Positions 36,845 to 45,737 of a DNA stretch of 45,737 bases are shown one piece after another. The stretch spans positions 1 through 45,737 of the forward strand of contig CAITJH010000011.1 in the NCBI GenBank assembly GCA_903892635.1, in the 5' to 3' direction. The notes under the pieces were generated by a model. It worked only from the letters and a program-made list of their open reading frames with translations. It was not told the origin of the DNA and did no database searches. This stretch comes from an uncultured Actinomycetes bacterium (GTDB lineage: Bacteria; Actinomycetota; Actinomycetes; S36-B12; UBA5976). The translations under genes were made by a program, and so were the position numbers. How positions within the stretch are numbered: position 1 is the stretch's first letter; every line of letters starts with the position of its first letter.

Positions 36845-38476
36845 TTAACTCCCTGAATCTGAGACGCGTTGATTAATGCGCTTGATCAGCGCCATCTCGT
36901 CTGAGCGATTACCAGTAGTGCAGACAATAACGCTGACACCACCAATTTTTTTAGCCATATCAAGTGCGCGAGTAAGTTCATCGTGAGTCGTCACACGCTT
37001 GGCCGGAACTCCAAGAGATTCTGCAATCACCCAAAGATCACGACCGTGGGGTGTACCGAACACTTGCTCGTAATGAGCTGCATACTGCGGTGCACCTTGT
37101 TCGAGTTGGCTAAAAATTCCACTGCCGTCATTGTCGGCAACAACGATCGTTAAATCTGGACGATGCTGATTATCAGAAACATTCAAACCACTCATGTCAT
37201 GAAGAAAAGCAATGTCTCCAACGAGTAGATATGTATGACGCGAAGAGCCACTAGCGATTCCCCATGCCGTTGAAATCAAGCCATCAATTCCATTTGCACC
37301 ACGATTTCCAAACGTGCGAACGCCAGAACGAGTTGGTGCATACGCTTCGATGTGTCGTACTGGCCACGAGGCCGCAATCATCAATTGTGATTCATCGGCA
37401 ATGCTGATCCACAGAGTCACCGCAGTACTTGGACCAGTCAGTGTTTGGGTTGCTAGTTCTTCATTCACGATTGAACTGGCTTGCGCATCAGCGTCTTGCC
37501 ACAATGCCAGCCACGTTGGATCTACTGTGGTCGTCGCTCGTGGAACAGACGTGAATATTTCTTCGGCAGTGCCAAACATATCTGGAGCTTCAGGACCGTC
37601 ACTTGCAAGGTGTACTGACAAATGACGTGCGGTATCGCGCAACAATTTTCCAGTCACGCGCGAAAGTCCAACGGCACCGATTGATAACACCATCTCGGGT
37701 GTTGGCAAGTGACCTTCAATTAATACGCCGTGTGCAATAGCTGTTGGTGCGTGATGCACGTTCGCCGTTGATTCCCAAATAATTGGCCAACCTAAATGAG
37801 TGCCCAGTTCAGAAATTTGTTGCGCTGCCTCTTGGTCGTTGATGTCACCGGCAAGGATGACGCCGCGGCTCGGAACATCGAGATCGATACGATCATCCAC
37901 TGCGCGCTTGGCGGGAATAGACGTGACCGCTTGTGGCGACCATGAATCGTCGTCGGGCATCAATGGCATATCGAACTGGACATTGATGTGAATTGGACCC
38001 GAGTGAGTCAACGATGACGAGAAAATATCACTCACAGCTTTTCTGGCATCGCCATCAACGGCCAGATCGCAGTGACCACCACTGGCGTACTCGCCAAAGA
38101 TGTTTGCCTGCGCAATTGTTTGAGCAGCTCGGCGACCGCGCGATGATGCTGGCCGATCTGCTGAAAGTACAACTACTTGAACACCGGTGTAATGAGCTTC
38201 GACGACAGCAGGCAAGAGATTCGCAACTGCAGATCCCGATGTAACAACGACAGGTACTGGTCGCCCGCTTGCCTTTGCCAAGCCAAGTGCCACAAATCCT
38301 GCATCACGTTCGTCAATGCGAACATGCACGGTCACTGCTCCCGCAGCTGCGGCTTGCGCAAATGCATAACTTAATGGGGCCGACCGCGAACCTGGTGCCA
38401 CTACGACATGTTGAACTCCGGCATCAAGCAAGCCTTGAACGATTGTGCGCGCTGTTGATGTTGACACATTTGTCAT
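36845..38476 (-). CDS. menD: SEPHCHC synthase (MenD)
   Basis: The 543-residue TPP enzyme has the MenD N-terminus VVVAPGSRSAPLSYA, DERDAGFVALGLAKASGRP and TSGSAVANLLPAVVEAHY. The TPP-binding part has GNRGANGIDGLISTAWG and VGDIAFLHDMSGL. It joins isochorismate with 2-oxoglutarate to give SEPHCHC, the second step to menaquinone. It overlaps menC by 4 bp. Confidence 0.95.
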   Translation of the reverse strand: MTNVSTSTARTIVQGLLDAGVQHVVVAPGSRSAPLSYAFAQAAAAGAVTVHVRIDERDAGFVALGLAKASGRPVPVVVTSGSAVANLLPAVVEAHYTGVQVVVLSADRPASSRGRRAAQTIAQANIFGEYASGGHCDLAVDGDARKAVSDIFSSSLTHSGPIHINVQFDMPLMPDDDSWSPQAVTSIPAKRAVDDRIDLDVPSRGVILAGDINDQEAAQQISELGTHLGWPIIWESTANVHHAPTAIAHGVLIEGHLPTPEMVLSIGAVGLSRVTGKLLRDTARHLSVHLASDGPEAPDMFGTAEEIFTSVPRATTTVDPTWLALWQDADAQASSIVNEELATQTLTGPSTAVTLWISIADESQLMIAASWPVRHIEAYAPTRSGVRTFGNRGANGIDGLISTAWGIASGSSRHTYLLVGDIAFLHDMSGLNVSDNQHRPDLTIVVADNDGSGIFSQLEQGAPQYAAHYEQVFGTPHGRDLWVIAESLGVPAKRVTTHDELTRALDMAKKIGGVSVIVCTTGNRSDEMALIKRINQRVSDSGS

Positions 38477-39516
38477 GACAGCACCGCCTCGCGTACTTGC
38501 TCAGTCACCAATTCATGAGCACTTGCAAACCATGCTCGCACAATGCGCTCGCGCCATTCGGCAACGACCTCGTCACTAGGCGAAGCTTGGTCCAATAACT
38601 CTGTATTCGGTGATGTTCGTCCGACTGTAAGGATGCCGTCTTGTGGAATAAGTGGCGTGTCAACAATGTCGTGCGCGAACAGTGAACCCGTCCCCAGCCC
38701 GCATGCACCTGCGAGTTGCGGAGCGCAACCGGCCAGTTGAAGCCCACCTGCAAGGCCGATGCTCGTATCTAAACTGCCACTGACAACAACAGGAAGTCCG
38801 ATGGCATCGATGATGCCGAGTGCGCGTTGCACGCCACCTAGTGGAAGTGACTTAACGATTACCACGTCGGCCACTTCGCGAATTGCATCAACTTCGAGAG
38901 AAGCAGCTTGACGAATGCTTTCATCAACTGCGATGCGCACAGGTGCTTGCCATGACAAGGTCACATTTTTTAAATCACGAAGTTCGTCGAAAGTTCGGCA
39001 TGGTTGCTCGACATAATCAAGACCACGTGCAGCTTCGTTCAAAAGCGGCAGCTGCTCCTTAGCCTGATCGACTGTCCAACCAGCATTAACATCGATCCGA
39101 ATAGCACCTTCGACTTTGTGCGCATCTAGTTCCCGGCGAATGATGGCTACACGTTCGATGTCAGCTTGGCTATTGCTTACTTGCGCGTCATTCACTTTGA
39201 CTTTGATTGTTGTCATGCCTTGCGCAATTGCTTCACGGACAAGTTGCTCTGTCGTTACAGCATCGACAATTGGAATGATGGCATTGATCGGAATCTGAGT
39301 TCGAATCGGTGTTGGCCACTGACCGAATGCTTGCTCAAGCGCTCCTGCAAGCCACCGGCCCGCAACGTCGTCAGGGTACTCAGGAAATGGCGCAAACTCA
39401 CCCCACCCTGTTGTGCCTTGGAATACGGCTCCATAACGAATGTCGGTATTGCGGAATCGATTGCGAAGCGGCAAAGCAAAAACTGCTGCACCGTTTGCAA
39501 GATCCTCAATCGACAT
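38473..39516 (-). CDS. menC: o-Succinylbenzoate synthase (MenC)
   Basis: The 347-residue enolase-superfamily enzyme has the catalytic pair in TTIKVKVN, metal ligands in RIDVNAGW, DYVEQPC and AVDESIR, and the second lysine in VVIVKSLPLGG. It dehydrates SHCHC to o-succinylbenzoate. It begins 3 nt after menB and overlaps menD, in the order menB-menC-menD. The menH product that supplies SHCHC is not encoded in this window. Confidence 0.94.
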   Translation of the reverse strand: MSIEDLANGAAVFALPLRNRFRNTDIRYGAVFQGTTGWGEFAPFPEYPDDVAGRWLAGALEQAFGQWPTPIRTQIPINAIIPIVDAVTTEQLVREAIAQGMTTIKVKVNDAQVSNSQADIERVAIIRRELDAHKVEGAIRIDVNAGWTVDQAKEQLPLLNEAARGLDYVEQPCRTFDELRDLKNVTLSWQAPVRIAVDESIRQAASLEVDAIREVADVVIVKSLPLGGVQRALGIIDAIGLPVVVSGSLDTSIGLAGGLQLAGCAPQLAGACGLGTGSLFAHDIVDTPLIPQDGILTVGRTSPNTELLDQASPSDEVVAEWRERIVRAWFASAHELVTEQVREAVLS

Positions 39517-39519
39517 AAC

Positions 39520-40452
39520 TTATGGACGCTTGGGGTACTTCGAGAAATCTGGCTTACGGCGCTCCTTGTAAGCGTTACGACCTTCTTGTCCTTCTTCAGA
39601 CATGTAGAACAACAATGTTGCATCGCCAGCGAGTTGCTGAACTCCAGCGAGGCCGTCATCCGCTGCATTGTGAGATGCCTTCAACATGCGAAGTGCCAAT
39701 GGCGAGAGCGACAGAATACGGTTGCACCAACGAACAGTTTCAATTTCTAGATCCTCAAGCGGAACAACTTGGTTGACGAGTCCCCAGTCATAAGCCTGTT
39801 CAGCTCCATACTGTTCACACAGGTACCACACTTCACGCGAACGCTTTTGACCAATTGTGCGTGCCAGTAGTCCTGATCCGTATCCACCATCAAACGATCC
39901 AACCTTGGGACCAGTCTGGCCAAAGCGAGCGTTGTCCGCAGCGATCGAGAGATCACACACAACGTGCAGCACATGACCGCCACCAATTGAGTAACCAGCG
40001 ACCATCGCAATGACTGGCTTAGGAATTCGTCGAATTGCAATTTGAAGATCGAGAACGTTTAAACGACCGACACCAGCTTGCGCCACTTCATCATCGCCGA
40101 TGTATCCGTCATCTCCACGAATCATTTGGTCGCCGCCACTGCAAAATGCCCAGTCGCCTTGACCAGTCAAGATCACAGCACCAATAACTGGGTCGTCGCG
40201 CACAACATCAAATGCGTGCAACATTTCCTTGACGGTCTGAGGTCGAAACGCATTGCGCTTCTCAGGACGGTTGATCGTAATTTTTGCAATGCCAGCATCA
40301 TCGCCAGATGACAACTCAAGCTTGATGTCACCGTAATCACCGATATTGACCCATTCACATCCGGGTGTGATTGAGGAATATGACGGATCTGTGAAAGCGG
40401 GGCTGCTTTCGGCAACAACTGGAGGTAGCGGGTAGCGGTTTCGAGTATCCAT
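39520..40452 (-). CDS. menB: 1,4-Dihydroxy-2-naphthoyl-CoA synthase (MenB)
   Basis: The 310-residue crotonase-fold enzyme has [18 protein letters not shown], the oxyanion-hole segments [10 protein letters not shown] and [12 protein letters not shown], and the MenB-specific C-terminal [18 protein letters not shown]. It cyclises OSB-CoA. The start has AAAGG 6 nt upstream. It is divergent from menE with only 52 bp between, so both promoters are packed in that gap. Confidence 0.96.
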   Translation of the reverse strand: MDTRNRYPLPPVVAESSPAFTDPSYSSITPGCEWVNIGDYGDIKLELSSGDDAGIAKITINRPEKRNAFRPQTVKEMLHAFDVVRDDPVIGAVILTGQGDWAFCSGGDQMIRGDDGYIGDDEVAQAGVGRLNVLDLQIAIRRIPKPVIAMVAGYSIGGGHVLHVVCDLSIAADNARFGQTGPKVGSFDGGYGSGLLARTIGQKRSREVWYLCEQYGAEQAYDWGLVNQVVPLEDLEIETVRWCNRILSLSPLALRMLKASHNAADDGLAGVQQLAGDATLLFYMSEEGQEGRNAYKERRKPDFSKYPKRP

Positions 40453-40491
40453 AACAGACCTTTTGTGAGTTGGGCATTGCTATTAAGGTTC

Positions 40492-40497
40492 TAGGCT
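40492..40497 (+). promoter_or_regulatory. Probable -10 box of menE
   Basis: TAGGCT lies 7 nt before the menE ATG, within TTCTAGGCT. TTGGGC about 17 nt further upstream could be the -35. The same TCTAGGCT octamer precedes menF. No ribosome-binding site is seen, consistent with leaderless mRNA. Confidence 0.45.
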
Positions 40498-40504
40498 AGT
40501 AGCG

Positions 40505-41800
40505 ATGCGCGCATTCGACACATTTGACGGTTCACCCCGCAAACTCACGGCTTTGACCATCCCTGCGGGGCTCGGCGGCGTGAGTCGGATGCAGGCCGCC
40601 TTGCCAATGGCCCTAGATGGGTCAGGGCCAGCCATTGCCCCGCTTCCTGAAGGGCCGCCACGTTTAGTGGCCTCGCTTCTCGATGCAATCAAACCCGATG
40701 ATTCGAACTACCCGCTGGAGTCAAACGATATCGCGCTAGTTGTATCGACTTCTGGATCAACCGGCGCACCGCGTGGAGTTTTACTCACGCAGCAGGCACT
40801 CACCGCCAGTGCAACTTCGTTCGCTCATCGATTTGGAACAGATGCTCGGTGGGTTGTTTCAATGCCCATGCATCGTATTGCCGGAATTATGGTTCTGGTC
40901 CGAGCACACCTTTTCGGTAATCCTTTTGAAGTTGACCCATCTACTGGGGGTGCACGACCTTTTAATGCAGCTACGTTTGCTGCAACAACCTTGAAGGCGA
41001 AACGACTCAGCGATGTTGATGGTCGCCCATTGATGGTGTCACTTGTTCCCACTCAAATCGCGCGCTTGCTCGAAGCTGGTTCAGTTGGCATCGAAGCTTT
41101 GCAATCATATGCAGTTGTCCTGAGTGGTGCCGCTGCTACGCCACAACCCTTGCTCGATAAATTACGGGAAAACGGAATTAACGTTGTCATTTCATATGGC
41201 ATGAGTGAAACCTGCGGCGGTTGCGCATTTGATGGACTGCCATTGGACGATGTAAGCATCTCGCTTGGAACTCAAGACGATATCGAGCCTGGTCGTATTT
41301 CAATTTCAGGTCCCGTACTTGCATCGGGTTATCGCTTGCGTCCTGATCTCGATGCGTTGACATTTATCGACGGTCGCATGATGACACACGACGTTGGCAA
41401 GTTAGATAGTTCTGGACTGTTGCACGTGCTCGGCCGCCTAGATGACATCGTGATTGTCGGCGGCGTAAATGTTGCTTTGTCTGCTGTTGAAGCAGCAATT
41501 CGGCATCATCCGTTTATTGAAGACGTCGCCGTTATAGACATCGCCGATCCGCTGTGGGGTTCTTTGCCGATGGCATACGTCGTACTGCGAACCCAAGACG
41601 TCAATACCGAACTGTTGAGTGCACAAATCAAAGACGCAGTTTCTCAACGAATTGGTAAAGCAGCGACGCCACGCACAATTCACTATGTCGATCAACTCCC
41701 GATGCTTGATAGTGGGAAGATTGATCGACTCAGTTTGCGATTGCAAGCTGCCAAAGACATCGAACAGGGTCGAGTACGTCACCCTGGTAATGCCGAATAG
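40505..41800 (+). CDS. menE: o-Succinylbenzoate-CoA ligase (MenE)
   Basis: The 431-residue acyl-adenylate-forming enzyme has the AMP-binding P-loop STSGSTGAPRGVLLT, the ISYGMSETCGG motif, the hinge region DDIVIVGGVNV and the C-terminal catalytic lysine in MLDSGKIDRLSL. It is short for the superfamily but normal for actinobacterial MenE, which often has a reduced N-terminal part. It activates o-succinylbenzoate for MenB. It is followed by menA 7 nt later. Confidence 0.92.
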   Translation: MRAFDTFDGSPRKLTALTIPAGLGGVSRMQAALPMALDGSGPAIAPLPEGPPRLVASLLDAIKPDDSNYPLESNDIALVVSTSGSTGAPRGVLLTQQALTASATSFAHRFGTDARWVVSMPMHRIAGIMVLVRAHLFGNPFEVDPSTGGARPFNAATFAATTLKAKRLSDVDGRPLMVSLVPTQIARLLEAGSVGIEALQSYAVVLSGAAATPQPLLDKLRENGINVVISYGMSETCGGCAFDGLPLDDVSISLGTQDDIEPGRISISGPVLASGYRLRPDLDALTFIDGRMMTHDVGKLDSSGLLHVLGRLDDIVIVGGVNVALSAVEAAIRHHPFIEDVAVIDIADPLWGSLPMAYVVLRTQDVNTELLSAQIKDAVSQRIGKAATPRTIHYVDQLPMLDSGKIDRLSLRLQAAKDIEQGRVRHPGNAE

Positions 41801-41807
41801 GAATCAC

Positions 41808-42698
41808 ATGACAACACGTGACGAGTGGATCGCCGGTGCGCGCCCAAAGACTTTGCCTGCTGCAATCGCTCCAGTCGTTGTGGGTACCTCAATTGCTTAT
41901 TACGAACAGAGCTTTCGTCCGCTCGTTGCACTACTTGCCTTGATTGTTGCTGTTGCATTTCAAGTTGGCGTGAACTATTCGAATGACTACAGCGATGGTA
42001 TTCGTGGAACAGACGCAGACCGCGTTGGTCCAGTACGACTTGTTGGTCAAGGTTTAGCAACAGCTGATTCAGTGAAAAAGGCCGCTTTGCTTTCCTATGC
42101 AGTTGGTGCCGTTGCAGGATTACTGATGGTTCTCATTTCTGGATTTTGGTTACTCATTCCAGTTGGCATCGCATCGGTAGCTGCTGGTTGGTTTTATACA
42201 GGCGGAAAGAATCCATACGGCTACAAAGGTTTCGGTGAAATTTTTGTTTTCATTTTCTTTGGTCTAGTTGCTGTCGTGGGAACTGCTGCCAGCCAAACCG
42301 GAAACATTTCGAGCCTTGCGTTGATGGGTGGCGTTTCATGTGGCGCACTTAGTTGCGCAATTCTGGTTACAAATAATTTGCGGGATCGTGCTGGTGACGA
42401 ACTTGTCGGCAAAAAAACACTCGCCGTTCGACTGGGCGATAAAGGAACTCGAGAGCTGTATCGCACACTCATTCTGATTGCCTATGCCATGCCAGTCATC
42501 ATGACTGTGATGACCAATGGACCAAAGTTTGCTTACATTTCCTTAGCTACCTTGCTCACAGCTCGTCGTCCGCTGCTTGCTGTACAAAATGGAGCTTCCG
42601 GCCCAGATTTGATTCCTGTACTTGCTGCGACCGGCAAAATGCTTTTGCTGTTCGCGCTCTCTCTTGCTGTTGGAATTAGCGCCAGCCCGATTAGCTAA
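41808..42698 (+). CDS. menA: 1,4-Dihydroxy-2-naphthoate polyprenyltransferase (MenA)
   Basis: This 296-residue UbiA-family membrane enzyme has eight to nine helices. The first Asp motif is NYSNDYSDGIRGTD (prenyl-diphosphate Mg site) and the second region is NNLRDRAGDELVGKKTLAVR. It attaches the polyprenyl tail to DHNA at the membrane. I choose ATG 41808, with TAGGA 7 nt upstream and the family-typical MTTRDEWIAGARPKTLPAA start; an open frame extending further upstream overlaps menE. It ends before a strong terminator. Confidence 0.93.
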   Translation: MTTRDEWIAGARPKTLPAAIAPVVVGTSIAYYEQSFRPLVALLALIVAVAFQVGVNYSNDYSDGIRGTDADRVGPVRLVGQGLATADSVKKAALLSYAVGAVAGLLMVLISGFWLLIPVGIASVAAGWFYTGGKNPYGYKGFGEIFVFIFFGLVAVVGTAASQTGNISSLALMGGVSCGALSCAILVTNNLRDRAGDELVGKKTLAVRLGDKGTRELYRTLILIAYAMPVIMTVMTNGPKFAYISLATLLTARRPLLAVQNGASGPDLIPVLAATGKMLLLFALSLAVGISASPIS

Positions 42699-42700
42699 TA

Positions 42701-42733
42701 AAAAAGGCACTGACAAATGTCAGTGCCTTTTTC
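42701..42733. terminator. Bidirectional intrinsic terminator
   Basis: A perfect 10-bp stem (GGCACTGACA with TGTCAGTGCC) around AA, flanked by six A on the left and five T on the right, lies between the convergent menA and DUF4229 genes. It can end transcription in both directions. Confidence 0.93.
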
Positions 42734-42745
42734 TAGAGACGTTAC

Positions 42746-42988
42746 TTAATCAATATCTTCTTTGCGGGTATTCGCGTCAATGCGCGCGTTAATACCTTGG
42801 AAGTATCCTGCGATTTTGACACCAAGACTTGTTCGCTGTTTGCCGAGCATGAAGAATGACATCACGCCTGAACCAAGAAACGCCATGATGATCAGGAGTG
42901 GGCCACGAAGTCCAGCGACATAACCAAGTCCGAGGGCTAGGACTAAAAGTCCTAGCCGCCCGAGTGTGTAAGAAATAAACGAGGTCAT
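42746..42988 (-). CDS. DUF4229-type small membrane protein
   Basis: An 80-residue protein with two or three hydrophobic segments (about 5-25 and 31-48) and a charged C-terminal part (YFQGINARIDANTRKEDID). It resembles the actinobacterial DUF4229 family, often found beside menaquinone genes. Function is unknown. It begins directly after the aminotransferase stop in the same direction and converges on menA across the terminator. Confidence 0.7.
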   Translation of the reverse strand: MTSFISYTLGRLGLLVLALGLGYVAGLRGPLLIIMAFLGSGVMSFFMLGKQRTSLGVKIAGYFQGINARIDANTRKEDID

Positions 42989-44335
42989 TTACTTGCCGGT
43001 GTAGTACTTACCAAGACCTGCAAATACTTCGTCCAAGATTGCAAGACCTTCCTTGGCATCTGCCTCAGAAACATTGCATGGTGGAACAACGTGAATGCGG
43101 TTGTAGTTAGTGAATGGCAAAAGACCGCGCTTGCGGCATTCGGTAACGAGTTCGGTCATCGCAGGTGAAGTGCCACCGTAAGGTGCAATCATTTCCTTTG
43201 TTTCACGATCGGTCACCAAGTCAACTGCCCAGAAGGTTCCAAGGCCGCGAACTTCACCGATGATCTTGTGACGCTCTTGCAATGCTGCAAGGCCAGGACC
43301 AAGAATCGTTTCACCAATGTGCTTCGAGTTTTCGACAACCTTTTCTTCACGCATGGTGTCGATCGTTGCAACGATTGATGCTGCGGCAAGTGGGTGACCT
43401 GAGTAAGTCAGACCACCAGGGAACACTCGCTCGTTAAATGTTTCAGCAATTGGATCGCTAATAATGACGCCGCCGACTGGAACGTAACCGCTGTTTGAAC
43501 CCTTTGCAAAAGTGATCAAGTCAGGCTTCACACCAAAGTGATCAAGCGCCAGCCATTCACCGGTACGGCCAAAGCCCGACATAACTTCATCAAGGATCAA
43601 CATGATGCCGTTCTTGTCGCACAGTTCGCGTAAGCCCTGCATGTATCCCGGTGGTGGAACAAGTACACCTGCAGTACCAACAACTGACTCGATCAAGATG
43701 GCTGCAATTGTTGTGCCGCCTTCGTACTTGATGACTTCAGCAAGGTGAGCAAGTGCGCGTTCTGATTCTTGCTCTTTGGTTTCTGACCAGAAGCTCGAAC
43801 GGTAAAGATGTGGTCCGAAGAAGTGAACGTGTCCATCGGAATGCTCGTTTGGCCAGCGACGAGGATCGCCTGTTGCAACAATGGCTGAACCCGTGTTGCC
43901 GTGGTACGAGCGGTAGAACGAGAGGACCTTGTTCTTGCCAGTGTGCAAACGTGCCATGCGAATCGCGTTTTCAATCGCATCAGCACCGCCGTTTGTAAAG
44001 AACACTTTGTTAAAGCCATCGGGCGCGATTTCAACGATGCGCTTTGCTGCTTCGCCACGTGCTTCGTTGGCGTGCTGAGGTGCGATCGTTGCAAGCTTTG
44101 CGGCCTGTTCCTGAATCGCAGCGATCACCTTTGGATGTTGGTGACCAATGTTGGTGTTAACCAACTGGCTCGAGAAGTCTAGGTAGCGATTACCTTCCCA
44201 GTCCCATACGTAGGAACCTTCGGCACCTGCTGGGTTGAATGGCTTGAGCGCAGCTTGGGCACTCCACGAATGAAATACGTGAGCGCGATCGAGGTCGTAA
44301 ACCTCTTGGCCACGGGCTGGATCTGGTGTGAACAT
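42989..44335 (-). CDS. Class III PLP-dependent aminotransferase
   Basis: The 448-residue enzyme has VFFTNGGADAIENAIRMAR, the Asp that contacts PLP (D249 in LILDEVMSGFGRTGEW) and the Schiff-base lysine K278 in ITFAKGSNSGYVPVGGV. The overall type is omega-aminotransferase, near taurine- or beta-alanine-pyruvate aminotransferases. The substrate is not certain. I choose ATG 44335, with GAAGGGGA about 8 nt upstream; longer readings overlap the sortase gene. The window has a second class III PLP domain in the fused protein ending at 34801, but the two are clearly diverged. Confidence 0.87.
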   Translation of the reverse strand: MFTPDPARGQEVYDLDRAHVFHSWSAQAALKPFNPAGAEGSYVWDWEGNRYLDFSSQLVNTNIGHQHPKVIAAIQEQAAKLATIAPQHANEARGEAAKRIVEIAPDGFNKVFFTNGGADAIENAIRMARLHTGKNKVLSFYRSYHGNTGSAIVATGDPRRWPNEHSDGHVHFFGPHLYRSSFWSETKEQESERALAHLAEVIKYEGGTTIAAILIESVVGTAGVLVPPPGYMQGLRELCDKNGIMLILDEVMSGFGRTGEWLALDHFGVKPDLITFAKGSNSGYVPVGGVIISDPIAETFNERVFPGGLTYSGHPLAAASIVATIDTMREEKVVENSKHIGETILGPGLAALQERHKIIGEVRGLGTFWAVDLVTDRETKEMIAPYGGTSPAMTELVTECRKRGLLPFTNYNRIHVVPPCNVSEADAKEGLAILDEVFAGLGKYYTGK

Positions 44336-44384
44336 GACAAAGTCCCCTTCGACGTTGATAGCCACAATGTTACGCCTTTTGCCG

Positions 44385-45049
44385 CTACTGGACGTCGGCT
44401 GGGATGTCCTTGATTGGCGCGCTTTCCACGAGGTGCCCCCACCAAATCCAGCGTCCGGACGAGCCATACCGCGGGGTACAGGTGGTTAACGTGATGATTT
44501 TGTCCGACCCGACTTTGTTGGCTATGCCACCTGGATTGTCTTCAAGTACCCACGCATCATCAGGAGATACCTGAGCGTCCACATCGAGGGCGTAGGTGTA
44601 CCACGTGTCTCGAGTTTGGACGATCACACGGTCGCCAGCTCGCAACTGTTCGATATGGGCAAATGGCTGGCCATGTGTTGAACGATGAGCAGCTATTGCA
44701 AAGTTGCCTGATTCACCCGGCAAACGCGTATTCACATAATGTCCCGCGCCGACATCAAGTTGCTCAGGCTCAGTTCCATGCAAGATCGGCAGTTCCCACA
44801 CATCACTTTTCAGTCGAGGGATATAGAGCAGTGCAAAGCCTTCACCGATTGCTGGGGCGGAAGTAGTCGTCTGGTGCTGCCAGTCATTCTTGATTGCTTG
44901 CGATTTGTTAGTTGCAGCCCGATGCGCGACATGGTTAGTCCACAGCACCTCATAGGAGAAGTAACAAATGCCCGTCACAGCAACGACCAAAAGGAACTTT
45001 CCGATCGTGCGTGCAAGAGAGTCGCTGTACAGCTTGTTAGGCAAAATCA

Positions 45050-45050
<1 letters not shown>
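44385..45050 (-). CDS. Class E sortase
   Basis: The 221-residue protein has one N-terminal membrane anchor (residues 15-33) and a sortase domain. Catalytic residues are H122 (AAHRSTHG), C191 (TLTTCTPRY) and R200 (GSSGRWIWW). Class E sortases of actinobacteria anchor surface proteins carrying an LAXTG-like signal to the peptidoglycan. No obvious sortase substrate is encoded next to it. Its ATG overlaps the stop of the upstream signal-peptidase-like gene (TAATG), so the two are coupled. Confidence 0.9.

Positions 45051-45737
<687 letters not shown>

Overview
The window looks like a chromosomal segment of an actinobacterium (Actinomycetota) of moderate GC, possibly one of the small-genome planktonic lineages. 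The evidence is a class E sortase, an actinobacterial fused-type KorA with KorB, a menaquinone pathway with a DUF4229 gene, short intergenic gaps, many ATGA/TAATG overlaps, and several starts that appear leaderless (a TANNNT box 6-9 nt before the start codon). The lineage is inferred, since there is no rRNA here. I see no insertion sequence, CRISPR array, rRNA gene or prophage.

Left part (1-10.5 kb). A 5'-truncated TIG-repeat surface-protein gene lies behind tRNA-Tyr and its terminator. Then come yajQ and a K+ module: a KimA-type K+ transporter, a KdpD-like kinase without the classical N-terminal sensor domain, and an OmpR/KdpE-type regulator. The K+ module is bracketed by two identical 34-bp sequences that are both the 3' tail of a nuoI-like gene. 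Beyond it sits an operon of three extra complex-I-like genes (nuoB-, nuoC- and nuoI-like, with no nuoD partner), transcribed away from korAB (2-oxoacid:ferredoxin oxidoreductase). rarD follows.

Middle (10.5-28.8 kb). A long minus-strand block holds an unrecognised membrane/coiled-coil protein, menG (ubiE), the complete 14-gene nuoA-N operon and a polyprenyl diphosphate synthase. This places the quinone-reducing complex beside the last methylation step and the side-chain synthase of its quinone. A 28-bp near-perfect palindrome lies between menG and nuoA.

Right part (28.8-45.7 kb). menF, menD-menC-menB (minus) and menE-menA (plus) complete most of the menaquinone pathway; menH is not in the window. 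Interspersed are a cytochrome P450, a small membrane protein, a 983-residue protein joining a small-molecule kinase, an M23 peptidase-like domain and a class III PLP enzyme, a RecB-like Fe-S nuclease, a P1-family peptidase and a DUF4229 membrane protein. The right end has a class III aminotransferase, a class E sortase and a partial gene encoding a signal-peptidase-like membrane protein. That last protein carries a long Glu-Pro repeat encoded by at least 17 copies of a hexanucleotide, which runs off the window.

Together the genes describe NADH- and ferredoxin-linked respiration to menaquinone, with K+ homeostasis and some cell-surface functions at the edges.
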